A stretch of DNA of 64,000 nucleotides from Leptobrachium leishanense (Eukaryota; Chordata; Amphibia; Anura; Megophryidae): NCBI GenBank assembly GCA_009667805.1, contig CM019071.1, positions 50,536,693-50,600,692 on the forward strand. The letters run 5' to 3'. Below are positions 23,797 through 35,001 of the stretch, in pieces. Each line of letters opens with the position of its first letter. The stretch's first letter is position 1. A program made the position numbers and the translations under genes. The notes under the pieces were generated by a model. The model saw nothing but the letters and a program-made list of their open reading frames with translations. It was not told the origin of the DNA and searched no databases.

Positions 23797-24208
23797 ATAA
23801 TAATAACAACAAAATTAATAATAATAGCAACAACAATAATAATGACAAAAAAGAATTACAACAAACATAACAATATGCATAAATCAATAATGAATTTAAA
23901 TTATAAATTATTATCTTTGTTGTTTTTGTTTCAGATTCTGTTTTTTTTTTAATTCTCTGGCACCAAATACAAAGACTCAGACGGAGGACGTTGTTGGTTT
24001 ATGAATCACTCGAGAGAGTAATTGTTGCTGTTTCTATTTACTACCTTTCTTATTGTTTTGTGCAATCTCTCGCCTCTCCCTTCACGTCATTGAGCTTTCT
24101 TTTTTATCTCACACTTATCTTGAGGTCACAGGAATAAGTAACCAGGAAACTATGAAAAGTAACTGCAGGAGGCATTTAAGGACACCTTAAGGCTTCACCG
24201 CTAGCACT
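23797..24208. other. AT-rich microsatellite-like tract and unclassified sequence
   Basis: 23797-23890 is rich in AAT, AAC and ATA trinucleotides. The remainder shows nothing recognisable. Confidence 0.5.
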
Positions 24209-24212
24209 TTAA

Positions 24213-24254
24213 CCCTGTCTAGCCCGAGATATCTTGATCTCAGTAGTGAAGGGG
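24213..24254 (-). mobile_element. 42-bp miniature of the TTAA element at 262-1481
   Basis: Flanked by TTAA at 24209-24212 and 24255-24258. The reverse complement begins CCCCTTCACTACTGAGATCA and continues like positions 262-294, so the whole element is little more than one end plus a short join. Confidence 0.6.
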
Positions 24255-24279
24255 TTAAATGTGGAAGAAAAATTGTATT

Positions 24280-24513
24280 TTGCATAAAGATTGTTATTCT
24301 GAGATAGTTACAAGTTTAAAATAACGTAGATGTGCTTATTTTTAAATTTTCATCTATTCTTTTTTCCTTTACAGAAATATCGCCTGGATGAAAGGGTCTA
24401 AACTCCAGATGGCGTCCCTTATCTGGCACAGTGTTACACGGGGTCTGCATTATCAGCATACAGGCAGAAATGGCCTTTGTGTCAGTAAATGTGCTGCAGA
24501 CAGAGAATAAAAC
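24280..24513 (+). repeat. Dispersed 230-bp segment, copy 1, with exon-like edges
   Basis: Matches 38940-39172 along its length ('atggcgtcccttatctgg', 'tctgcattatcagcatacag'). The core 24375-24514 has a pyrimidine-rich CAG before it and G|GTGAGA after it, like splice sites. A 40-codon frame from 24388 is open here but has an early TAG in the other copy, so protein coding is unlikely. A non-coding exon or a plain dispersed repeat both fit. Confidence 0.5.
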
Positions 24514-24889
24514 GGTGAGATCTCCTGCTTATAGGGGTTTGTAGTGATCACTGATCAGAATGAGATTATTAGCAATGCAATATCTGTATGTGCTGCATAT
24601 GCGGAAAGCAGTGGAAAAGCAGCACATCGTCCGCAGCGAAGGGGGTAAAGCATTAAAAATAAATCTGTTTTTCGCTATTATTAAGTGAAAAATGATTTTA
24701 AAAAGGTTCAGAAGCTGAACAGTGTTTAATGGACTGAAACTTGTCAGCATTTATTTAGGGTAAATATTTCTCGGGGTCTCAGTTTCAGGGGGTGTCAGAT
24801 ACTGTGATGCTCCTTGAAGTAGCTCATCCCGGGATTCCTGTTGAATGAAGAAAAAGGAGGGGGTCTAATACTGAGTCTCACCTCCAAAA
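24514..24889. other. No gene recognised
   Basis: Unclassified sequence with no long frame or repeat. Confidence 0.45.
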
Positions 24890-27493
24890 AACACTTTCTG
24901 ACCCAAAACAAGAGCAATTTTTTTCCTATGATGCAACATTTACCAAAATCTGTGCAAATGTTATACTTTACTGTTGTGGTTTATCTTCTACGGTATTTAC
25001 CAGTTAATAGAGTGGAGGAGAGAATGTTTAGATAAAGTTGTAGGAGGTCTATTGTGATGTCCAGGCTACCTGAGATAAGAGATGGTAGCTGAATGAGATA
25101 AAACAGGGAGTTTAAAATACTTCTAATCTACCCCCTGGTGATGTCCTCTGAATACATCCAATACATGATGTGAGTCGGTGATTGACCCATTCACTCAATT
25201 CTATGACCAAAACCACACAGTGAGAAGCAAGTGATGGAAAGATACAACACAGAATATCACACAATGGATGCACCCAGTGACACATATAGAGGAAAATATC
25301 ACACAACGAATGCACCCAGTGACACATATATAGGAAAATATCACACAATGGATACACCCAGTGACACATATAGAGAAAAATATTACACAATGGATGCACC
25401 CAGTGACACATATAGAGGAAAATATCACACAATGGATGCGCCCAGTGACACATATAGAGGAAAATATCACACAATGGATGCACCCAGTGACACATATAGA
25501 GGAAAATATTACACAATGGATGCACCCAGTGACACATATAGAGGAAAATATCACACAATGGATGCACCCAGTGACACATATATAGGAAAATATCACACAA
25601 TGGATGCACCCAGTGACACATATAGAGGAAAATATCACACAATGGATGCGCCCAGTGACACATATAGAGGAAAATATCACACAATGGATGCACCCAGTGA
25701 CACATATAGAGGAAAATATCACACAATGGATGCACCTAGTGACACATATAGAGGAAAATATCACACAATGGATGCGCCCAGTGACACATATAGAGGAAAA
25801 TATCACACAATGGATGCACCCAGTGACACATATAGAGGAAAATATCACACAATGGATGCGCCCAGTGACACATATAGAGGAAAATATCACACAATGGATG
25901 CGCCCAGTGACACATATAGAGCAAAATATCACACAATGGATGCACCCAGTGACACATATAGAGGAAAATATCACACAATGGATGCGCCCGGTGACACATA
26001 TAGAGGAAAGTATCACACAATGGATGCACCCGGTGACACATATAGAGGCAAATATCACACAATGGATGTGCCCAGTGACACATATAGAGGAAAATATCAC
26101 ACAATGGATGCACCCAGTGACACATATAGAGGAAAATATCACACACGAATGCACCCAGTGACACATATAGGAAAATATCACACAATGGATACACCCAGTG
26201 ACACATATAGAGAAAAATATTACACAATGGATGCACCCAGTGACACATATAGAGGAAAATATCACACAATGGATGCGCCCAGTGACACATATAGAGGAAA
26301 ATATCACACAATGGATGCACCCAGTGACACATATAGAGGAAAATATTACACAATGGATGCACCCAGTGACACATATAGAGAAAAATATTACACAATGGAT
26401 GCACCCAGTGACACATATAGAGGAAAATATCACACAATGGATGCGCCCAGTGACACATATAGAGGAAAATATCACACAATGGATGCACCCAGTGACACAT
26501 ATAGAGGAAAATATTACACAATGGATGCACCCAGTGACACATATAGAGGAAAATATCACACAATGGATGTGCCCAGTGAACACATATAGAGGAAAATATC
26601 ACACAATGGATGCACCCAGTGACACATATAGAGGAAAATATCACACAATGGATGCGCCCAGTGACACATATAGAGGAAAATATCACACAATGGATGCACC
26701 CAGTGACACATATAGAGGAAAATATCACACAATGGATGGCCCAGTGACACATATAGAGCAAAATATCACACAATGGATGCCACCCAGTGACACATATAGA
26801 GGAAAATATCACACAATGGATGCGCCCGGTGACACATATAGAGGAAAGTATCACACAATGGATGCACCCGGTGACACATATAGAGGCAAATATCACACAA
26901 TGGATGTGCCCAGTGAACACATATAGAGGAAAATATCACACAATGGATGCACCCAGTGACACATTATGGAGGAAAATATCACACAATGGATGCGCCCAGT
27001 GACACATATAGAGGAAAATATCACACAATGGATGCACCCAGTGACACATATAGAGGAAAATATCACACAATGGATGCGCCCAGTGACACATATAGAGGAA
27101 AATATCACACAATGGATGCATCCAGTGACACATATAGAGGAAAATATCACACAATGGATGCACCCAGTGACACATATAGAGGCAAATATCACACAATGGA
27201 TGCGCCCAGTGACACATATAGAGGAAAATATCACACAATGGATGCACCCAGTGACACATATGGAGGAAAATATCACACAATGGATGCGCCCAGTGACACA
27301 TATAGAGGAAAATATCACACAATGGTAACACCCAGTGACACATATAGAGGAAAATATCACACAATGGATGCACCCAGTGACATATATAAAAAGGAAAATA
27401 TTTTCTTAACTATCAAACACAGCACATGTAAGATATCAGCAACAGAAAATAAACACAGTGAGGACATTGCATTTTTTGGTGGTACTGGCCCTT
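24890..27493 (+). mobile_element. Dispersed element, AAAGGGCCAGTACCAC family, copy 2, with expanded array
   Basis: The left part (24905-25254) matches 20040-20230 and 60815-61150. The right part (27395-27493) matches 61215-61335, ending 'ggtggtactggcccttt'. Between them lies a 42-bp array of some fifty units where the copy at 60790 has a single unit. The left boundary is approximate. Confidence 0.65.
25255..27390. repeat. 42-bp minisatellite array, about 50 units
   Basis: The unit holds 'atcacacaatggatgcaccc' followed by 'agtgacacatatagaggaaa'. Since 42 is a multiple of three, several frames stay open on both strands for hundreds of codons. The 14-residue repeats (such as YHTMDAPSDTYRGK) carry no sign of real coding. 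Variant units recur in order about 835 bp apart ('gatacacccagtgacacata' near 25345 and 26185; 'cccggtgacacatatagagg' near 25988 and 26826), so a block of about twenty units was duplicated. Confidence 0.95.
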
Positions 27494-27655
27494 TAGAGCT
27501 AAAGGTCTGCAAAAAATCTAGCGACCACTAGGTGTCACCAACACTACACAAGACATTCAGCAGGAAAGCTGTAATTCCTGCAGAAACCCCTAGATGGCTC
27601 TGTGGCACCATAATGACATTAGACCTGTAAACGTTCACAGTCCAAACCTCTAAAG
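27494..27655. other. Unclassified flank
   Basis: Short non-repetitive stretch between two elements; nothing recognised. Confidence 0.4.
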
Positions 27656-27793
27656 CAGGGATCTCAAACTCTCACCTCCCAGATGTTTATTGGCTACAAT
27701 TAAAAGAACTCTCTTGAATGTAAGGGAATGGCCAGAGATTCATGAGATGTGTAGTTCAGAAATATCTGGGGGGTGTAGAGTTTGAGATCCCTG
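27656..27793. mobile_element. hAT-type MITE, CAGGGATCTCAAACTC ends
   Basis: A 138-bp element with perfect 16-bp inverted ends CAGGGATCTCAAACTC and GAGTTTGAGATCCCTG. The flanks CTCTAAAG (27648-27655) and CTCTATAG (27794-27801) are an 8-bp duplication with one mismatch. Confidence 0.85.
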
Positions 27794-27801
27794 CTCTATA
27801 G

Positions 27802-28059
27802 TATCTGCGCACACCTTACAAAAGGTACGCATCCATATTGTATTTCGTACCTCGCAAAAGACTATTTTAATGGAAACGTCAGACTGTAACATGTGATGGT
27901 TTTGCTGTTTATGTGTTATTATATTGGATAATTATTCCTTCTTCTATTTAAGTATAATCTTTAGGACCTGTTAAAGCTGCCGTCTCCTAAATATAAGATT
28001 TTCCCTATATTCCCTTTAGGTGGCGCCAGACTCTCGCATTCTGATAAAGCCACTCTATG
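27802..28059. other. No gene recognised
   Basis: Unclassified sequence. Confidence 0.4.
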
Positions 28060-28150
28060 ATTGAGAACTATTTATTTATTTATTTATAAAGGATTTTACC
28101 AGGAAGGATACATTGAGATTTCTCTCGTTTTCAAGTATGTCCTGGGTACT
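28060..28150 (-). mobile_element. LINE 3'-tail fragment
   Basis: Starts with tattt repeats and 'ataaaggattttaccaggaa', the reverse complement of the 3' end of the LINE at 58651-60304. This 3'-end-only copy is typical of heavily 5'-truncated LINE insertions. Confidence 0.8.
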
Positions 28151-28737
28151 TGGTACTGGGTACTACAATTTATTATTATTATTATTATTATACTTTATAT
28201 TTATACTTTTTAAAAAAAATATATCAATTTTTTAAAATTTTAATTTACTTTTTTAATTTGTGAAGCGCCACCATATTCCGCAGTGCTGTACAACAAGCGC
28301 AATATAGACAGGGTTACAATACATTGAACAACATTTTGACAAAACAGTACAGGAGGAAACTAAGGTCCTATTCCCTTGGGAACTTATTTTTTACTTTCAT
28401 CCAAGAAGTCCATGAGTGCGCCCTTTACTTTGTGTATATATATATATATATCTGTGTAATAACAGATCCAGGATGCATAAAAGTGGGACAGAAGTCATTT
28501 GCATATCCTACCCAGAATTCCTTGCTGCATATGGGGAATGTGGCACAGGAGCTCTGGGATGCAATTCATCGAATAATAAACACACTTATTATAGTGTGGA
28601 GGCTTTTTATCTCACTTTCTGTCCTCCACCACAACTCTTGTAGATATATATATATATTTATAAATATATATATTGGTTAAGCCTCGTTAGTCCAGATGCG
28701 GAAAAATCCCCAGAGTATAGCAGTATTATATATATAT
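28151..28737. repeat. Microsatellites and LINE/SINE-tail-like sequence
   Basis: (ATT)n at about 28170-28190, AT-rich sequence, then 'gaagcgccaccatattccgc', which is the reverse complement of the 'gcggaatat...gcgct' tail common in L2-type elements. (TA)n tracts lie at about 28436-28452 and 28645-28735. No gene. Confidence 0.5.
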
Positions 28738-29889
28738 GTTACGGGTAAAGCCCGAAGTGCGGTTAATACTAGGATTACCCGGGTAATCCTGACATTACCC
28801 AAAACCGCTGGGTAAAGCTGCAAAAAAAAGAATATTTCGGATTTTACCCGGGTAATTTTAGGACTAACCAACTGCCCTTGGGTAACAGTCTGGAAGAGCT
28901 GAAAAATCCGCACTTTACCCGGATAATGTTCAAGTCTGAAGCTTCACCCGGGTAATCTGAGGACTATCCACAGCTTCACCCGGGTAATCTGAGGACTATC
29001 CACAGCTTCACCTGCGTAATCTGCAGAGCGTCCAACCCCGCTGGGATAACAGTGAATTTTACTATTATCATGTGTCATATGTGCTTATATATCATTTATA
29101 AAACATAATAACTATCAGGTTACTCTTTATATAATATCTTTATCTTCATAAATAAATTTTCAGACAATTAATGCACAGAGTCACATGACGGTTATTTAGT
29201 GCGGTTTGTGACTGTGGATACAATTTCATTAAAAATAACAAAAAAACACTATTTTGTTATCGGTCAGGTAACAGTTTGCAGCTTTACCCGGGTAATCCTC
29301 GGAATTCAGTCACCTGTAACCTGCTGAAAACCCAAGAAAAGCGGAGAACCCAGAGGAGTTTGGATACTTTGCAGATTACCCGGGTAAAGTGCGATGTTTC
29401 GTTGCACATCACACTTTATCCAGCAACACTAGGGTAATGTGGGAATTACCCGGTTAAAACAGAGCAGAAACGCGGATTACCCAGAGGCCTCTGGATACTT
29501 TGCAGATTACCCGGGTAAAGTACGGATGTTTCGCTGCACATCAAACTTTATCCAGCAACACTAGGGTAATGTGCGAATTACCCGGTTAAAACAGAGCAGA
29601 AACGCAGGATACCCAGAGGCCTCTGGATACTTTGCAGATTACCCGGGTAAAGTACGGATGTTTCGCTGCACATCAAACTTTATCCAGCAACACTAGGGTA
29701 ATGTGCGAATTATCCGGTTAAAATAGAGCAGAAACGCAGGATACCCAGAGGCCTCTGGATACTTTGCAGATTACCCGGGTAAAGTCCGAAATTTCATTTC
29801 ACTTCGGACTTTTGCTAATGAGGTCTGGGTAATGTCAGGGTTACCCGGGTAATGCTAGGATTAACCGCACTCCTGTCTTTACCCGTAAC
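28738..29889. mobile_element. Non-autonomous element built on repeated TTACCCGGGTAA palindromes
   Basis: Inverted ends of about 60 bp start GTTACGGGTAAAG and end CTTTACCCGTAAC, followed inward by 'gtgcggttaat' and 'attacccgggtaa'. It is inserted in a (TA)n tract, with 'atatatat' on both sides, so the duplication length cannot be resolved. Inside, a unit of about 130 bp is repeated about three times (29330-29780), each carrying 'gcagattacccgggtaaagt'. No coding capacity. Confidence 0.8.
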
Positions 29890-30229
29890 ATATATATGCG
29901 AGAAATAATCTGTGAACCCTTTGGAATTTGTTTGTTTTCTGCATGAATCAATCATAAAATATCATCTCACTGTCATCGAGTCATAAGTACAGACAAACAC
30001 CATGTGCGTAAACTACAACAACACATTGATAATTTTCATGTCTTTATTGATTGGACAAATGTCATCGAACATTTACAGAGCTGTGGAAAAAGTAAAGGGG
30101 TTCTTCAAAGAGCACCGAAATTCCACCGGAATATAAACAGTAAATATAAACACATAACACATTCCATCCGATAAGAATTGATTTTGTCTACTTTGAAGGC
30201 GGCTCTTGGTTCTCTGGCGCCTTGAGTAA
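29890..30229. other. Unclassified, with a partial CAGGGTTATTCA-family end
   Basis: 30097-30150 ('ggggttcttcaaagagcacc') is a short piece of that family's left end. The rest is unrecognised. Confidence 0.5.
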
Positions 30230-30664
30230 AGGGATTATTCAGACAGCACTGAAATTCCACCAGAAAAACATCGGATCTGGTCCGATAAACTGCCGAAAAA
30301 ATGGCAAAGGCACCAGATGATCCGCCTCAAAACCGCTGAACGCATCCTAAAAAAGCTGACGATCTGACAGAGCGCCACCGCCGACCAGCTGCCGAGAAAA
30401 GCTGACAAACCGACGAACGGGGGTGAAAAAACTCCCCCAAACCAAAGCAACTTTTAAAAGCTGTTTGCAAAAAAACAACTGCTGCACGAAAAATGCCTGA
30501 AGAATTGCATATAAGATCCTATGAATAATAATAGAAAGGTTTGTTACAGAAAAAAATATATATATATTTAAGAAAAAAAATCGGGATAAAAAAATTTGCC
30601 GAAAAAAATCCCGAAATGCTTAAAAAAAACCCTAATAAATAAATAAATAAAGATACTTTTTGCT

Positions 30665-31141
30665 ACAGATTAAAGTAATAAACAGTTTAACAAATATAAT
30701 AAATATATAAACTGTATAATATAATAAATATATAAATATAATATAATAAATATATATACTGTATAATATAATATATATAAATATACTATAATAAATAAAC
30801 TGTACAATATAATAAATATATAAATATAATATAATAAATATATATACTGTATAATATAATAAATATATAAAAATAATATAATAAATATATAAACTGTATA
30901 ATATAATAAATATATAAATATAATATAATATATATATACTGTATATATATAATAAATATATAAATATAATATAATAATATATAAACTGTATAATATAATA
31001 AATATATAAATATAATATAATAAATAAACTGTATAATATAATAAATATATATACTGTATAATATAATAAATATATAATATACTATAATAAATAAACTGTA
31101 TAATATAATAAATATATAAATATAATATAATAAATATATAA
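30665..31141. repeat. AT-rich minisatellite, left part
   Basis: Units of about 46-50 bp with 'actgtataatataataaata' and 'tataaatataatataataaa'. Tyrosine/isoleucine-rich frames on the minus strand are artefacts. Continues at 34024. Confidence 0.9.
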
Positions 31142-31737
31142 GTCAAAAAACAATAAATAAACTCCGGATACCGTGGTATTAATTCAAATGGATTTATTCC
31201 AGAACCAAGAATAACGACGTTTCGACCACAACTGGTCTTTGTCAAGCCTAATTCAAAATGTCATGAACAGGAAATAAATAGCATCACAGATCAATTAGCA
31301 AACAATCAATCAATTATTGCAAACGGTCTGTGCATACTAAACCAGTGATTTAAAAACAATTGTGTCCACGAGCTGATTCCTTTATTAACACATTAATTCA
31401 CATTCTCTTAATTACACAAAGAAAAAGAGTCATTAATCATATATTAACTGCAATATATATCAGATCATGGACATAAATTCGCCAACGATGAATTTGATAG
31501 AACTTAATGGAGTATAACCTATAGCTACAACAAAATAATCAATTCCACTGTCCCTCCCCCATATCAATAGGGAGAGGAACAATGGAACATACTAAATTGT
31601 GCACTCTATAAAGGAAGACATATGAGAGTAAAGAATAAATAAAATACAATTATATGCACATATACGCATACACACACGCAGACATACACACACATAATGT
31701 GTGCATGTATGTGTAATCACCTGCGATAAGGCATAAT

Positions 31738-32107
31738 CACAAAAACGGTGAAAAATCTGCCTCCCTATTGAGGCCATGTGGAGAGAGCGTGTTAAGATGA
31801 TAAATCCAATATAATTCTCTTCTCTTAAGCAATTTTTCCCTATCTCCACCTCGTGTTGATTTGGGTACCTCATCGATAACTTGATAACGCAACTGTGAAA
31901 TGTCATGTCCACTAGATAAAAAATGTTCTGGAACTGGGAGTTCGGTTTTTCTTGTCCTGATGTCTGATCTATGTTTAATGAACCGATTTTTGACTTTTTG
32001 TGTGGTTTCACCCACATAGATCAAGCCACATGGGCACTTCAATAGGTAGACCACGAACGTGGAATTACAAGTGAAGTACCCCCTGATTTTGAATTTCTTC
32101 CCTGAAT
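31738..32107 (-). pseudogene. Penelope-like GIY-YIG endonuclease domain
   Basis: Directly downstream of the hAT insertion the minus strand reads GKKFKIRGYFTC and then an uninterrupted GIY-YIG domain: VVYLLKCPCGLIYVGET (the GIY and YIG strands), catalytic-type Arg in KNRFIKHRSD, the PVPEHF segment with the conserved Glu and His, and LLKRRELYWIYHLNTLSPHG at the end. The CPCG pair before YVG is usual for Penelope-like elements. In these elements the domain nicks target DNA for insertion. The domain itself is open, but the gene is broken upstream. Confidence 0.92.
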
Positions 32108-32680
32108 TAGGGTTGTGCGTTTCGGGTTTCGGAATTTCGGAATTTTCACAAAATTTCCCGATTCGTGTTTTCGGATGCGGCCGAATTTCCGAAAAATTTT
32201 AGATCCGAAAAGTTCAGATCCGAAATGTTTTCCGAGCCGAAACGAAATATTTTCGGATTTTTCGAATGGGCTTGAAATGTGTCAAACGAGGAGAACAGAT
32301 GTTCCGAAAAACGAAAATTTTCCGAAAAACGAAAATTTTGTAAAAACGAAAATTTTCTGAAAAAATGAAAATTTTTCGAAAAAAAGAAAAGTCGATACAA
32401 AAAACGGGCAAAATGACACGAAAAATACGAGAAATGGTCGATATCCTGAAAAATGTGCAATTCCGAAAAACGAAAATTTTCGAAATTACGAAAAGTCGAT
32501 ACAAAAACCGAGCACAGTGACACGAAAATACGAAAAATGGTCGAAATTCCGAAAAAAAATGTACCCGAAAAACGGGCCGAATCGAATCGAATCGAAACCG
32601 AAATCGGTCGAAACGAGCCGAATCGAAAAGTTTAAAAATCCGAAAAATCGAACCGAAAAAAAAATCGGTGCACAAGCCTA
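32108..32680 (+). mobile_element. Non-autonomous hAT-type element, TAGGGATGTGCG family, copy 2
   Basis: Ends TAGGGTTGTGCG and (inverted) TAGGCTTGTGCACC. The duplication is CCCTGAAT at 32100-32107 and CCCTGAAG at 32681-32688, 7 of 8 matching. It disrupts the Penelope-like reading frame just before its GIY-YIG domain. Confidence 0.88.
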
Positions 32681-33189
32681 CCCTGAAGGAGGATGTGATA
32701 AAGACTCCCCACGTATGACTGCATTGCAACAAGAGCAATTAAGGCACGGAAAAGTCCCATCCTTCGGTTTCCCAAAGAATGGACCTCTACCCGTGTCATG
32801 TCTAATTCCGCCTTAACCAACGTCTCTCTAAATGATCTCCCTTTCTTGTAAGACATTAATGGTGTACTTTGGAACTCTGGTATCATAGGGTACGCATCTC
32901 TCAAAATATACCAATATTTACATAAGATATTTTTAACCTGTTGTGTATGAGTCCCATATTTAGACACAAAAGGGATTCTCCCATGGTTCTGATTCCGACG
33001 CCTCTGAGGCGTTATCTGATGGTTGAGTCGAGACACTTCTTGACTCAATAATTGTTTGGGATACCCCCTTGCTCTAGATCTCTCAATCATTTCCTCAAGT
33101 CTCCTTCCCTTGGCGTCAGGCAGATTAACCACCCTCTCTACTCGCATTATTTGACTACGTGGGAGGGAATCTAACAATGTGATGGGATG
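32681..33189 (-). pseudogene. Penelope-like reverse transcriptase, C-terminal region
   Basis: Minus-strand frame with NLPDAKGRRLEEMIERSRAR, GYPKQLLSQEVSRLNHQ, GRIPFVSKYGTHTQQVKNIL, WYILRDAYPMIPEFQSTPLM and YKKGRSFRETLVKAEL. These match the conserved stretch that follows the catalytic domain of Penelope-like reverse transcriptases (the RIPFV...HW.IL...P...R...L...LV pattern). The catalytic YADD region would lie upstream and is absent, so the element is 5'-truncated at the inversion point. The frame is cut at 32680 by the hAT element and resumes beyond it. Confidence 0.85.
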
Positions 33190-33940
33190 TGCGTTATCAA
33201 GTTATCGATGAGGTACCCAAATCAACACGAGGTGGAGATAGGGAAAAATTGCTTAAGAGAAGAGAATTATATTGGATTTATCATCTTAACACGCTCTCTC
33301 CACATGGCCTCAATAGGGAGGCAGATTTTTCACCGTTTTTGTGATTATGCCTTATCGCAGGTGATTACACATACATGCACACATTATGTGTGTGTATGTC
33401 TGCGTGTGTGTATGCGTATATGTGCATATAATTGTATTTTATTTATTTTTTACTCTCATATGTCTTCCTTTATAGAGTGCACAATTTAGTATGTTCCATT
33501 GTTCCTCTCCCTATTGATATGGGGGAGGGACAGTGGAATTGATTATTTTGTTGTAGCTATAGGTTATACTCCATTAAGTTCCATCAAATTCATCGTTGGC
33601 GAATTTATGTCCATGATCTGATATATATTGCAGTTAATATATGATTAATGACTCTTTTTCTTTGTGTAATTAAGAGAATGTGAATTAATGTGTTAATAAA
33701 GGAATCAGCTCGTGGACACAATTGTTTTTAAATCACTGGTTTAGTATGCACAGACCGTTTGCAATAATTGATTGATTGTTTGCTAATTGATCTGTGATGC
33801 TATTTATTTCCTGTTCATGACATTTTGAATTAGGCTTGACAAAGACCAGTTGTGGTCGAAACGTCGTTATTCTTGGTTCTGGAATAAATCCATTTGAATT
33901 AATACCACGGTATCCAGAGTTTATTTATTGTTTTTCGACT
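33190..33940 (+). repeat. Inverted 750-bp copy of the Penelope 3' region
   Basis: Matches 31142-31891 in opposite orientation at very high identity by eye, including the end of GIY-YIG (the RGGDREKLLKRRE region at about 33225-33265) and 'gtggtcgaaacgtcgttatt'. The near identity suggests one event rather than two insertions. Confidence 0.92.
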
Positions 33941-34023
33941 TTCTTTGGGGCTGTATAGCAAGAGACCCCTTCTCCGTTGACCCACCAAGGGAGATGGTGC
34001 CTAAGCTTTAATTTTTCCTGTGG

Positions 34024-34690
34024 ATAATAAATATATACTGTATAATATAATAAATATAATAAATATATAAACTGTATATTATAATAAATATATAAATATA
34101 ATAAATAAATATATAAACTGTATAATATAATAAATATATAAATATAATATAATAAATATATATACTGTATAATATAATAAATATATAAACTGTATAATAT
34201 AATAAATATATAAATATAATATAATAAATATATATACTGTATAATATAATAAATATATAAATATAATATAATAAATATATACTGTATAATATAATAAATA
34301 TATAAATATAATATAATAAATATATAAACTGTATATTATAATAAATATATAAATATAATATAATAAATATATAAACTGTATAATATAATAAATATATAAA
34401 TATAATATAATAAATATATATACTGTATAATATAATAAATATATAAATATAATATAATAAATATATAAACTGTATAATATATATAAATATATAAATATAA
34501 TATAATAAATATATATACTGTATAATATAATAAATATATAAATATAATATAATAAATATATAAACTGTGTAATATAATAAATATATAAATATAATATAAT
34601 ACATATATATACTGTATAATATAATAAATATATAAATATAATATAATAAATAAATAAACTGTATAATATAATAAATATATAAATATAATA
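34024..34690. repeat. AT-rich minisatellite, right part
   Basis: Same units as 30665-31141, here about fourteen. Ends at 'aataaaaacgggaatatttt', where the host element resumes. Confidence 0.9.
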
Positions 34691-35001
34691 AAAACGGGAA
34701 TATTTTTAACATTGAAGCCTATGTGATTCGCCTGAATATACCTGCCGAATGAAAACACCGAACATCAAGGCATTTCACTGACATTTCTCTGCTGTTCGGT
34801 GTCTTTGAATAGATTAACCGTTGCTTCTCTATGGGGATTTCACTGCCGTCGAACAGGCACCGTACTTGATGGCAGTCGCCAAAATTTGACATACTGCCTG
34901 CTCTCTGAATAGCCGAATGGCCACAAAATGTCGCCATATGGGGGGAAATTCCGTGTTAAGTGCAATTTCGGGGCCAGTCCGGCTCTCTGTGAATAACCCT
35001 G

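Larger units (their letters stand above)
31142..34023 (-). mobile_element. Penelope-like element with inverted 5' copy of its 3' end
   Basis: On the minus strand, from 33189 to 31142, it runs through the reverse transcriptase C-terminal region, the GIY-YIG endonuclease and the 3' untranslated region. The plus strand at 33190-33940 repeats the last 750 bp (31142-31891) in opposite orientation, starting within the GIY-YIG region. Penelope-like elements are known for such partial inverted copies. A further 80 bp (33941-34023) has no counterpart. The element lies inside the AT-rich array and is split by a hAT element at 32108-32680. Confidence 0.88.
30230..35001 (+). mobile_element. CAGGGTTATTCA family, copy with array and nested elements
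   Basis: The left end 'agggattattcagacagcac' and right end 'gtgaataaccctg' frame a body that follows the family consensus outside 30665-34690. At the point where related copies read 'tttattagatattgcataaa', this copy holds an AT-rich array, and the array holds a Penelope-like element. The flanking bases do not show a clear duplication. Confidence 0.65.

Noticed and set aside
24388..24510. 40-codon protein starting MKGSKLQMAS
   Set aside because: The second copy at 38940-39172 has an early stop, so the frame is not conserved; kept only as an exon-like segment.
25255..27390. CRISPR array
   Set aside because: Units abut with no unique spacers, and the context is a vertebrate transposon region.
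25201..27531. Open frames of up to 460 codons on both strands
   Set aside because: They come from a 42-bp tandem unit, a multiple of three without stops in several frames. Repeats are perfect at DNA level, in all frames alike, with no start context or domain.
30670..34758. Tyr/Ile-rich 'membrane protein' frames
   Set aside because: By-product of the AT-rich minisatellite.
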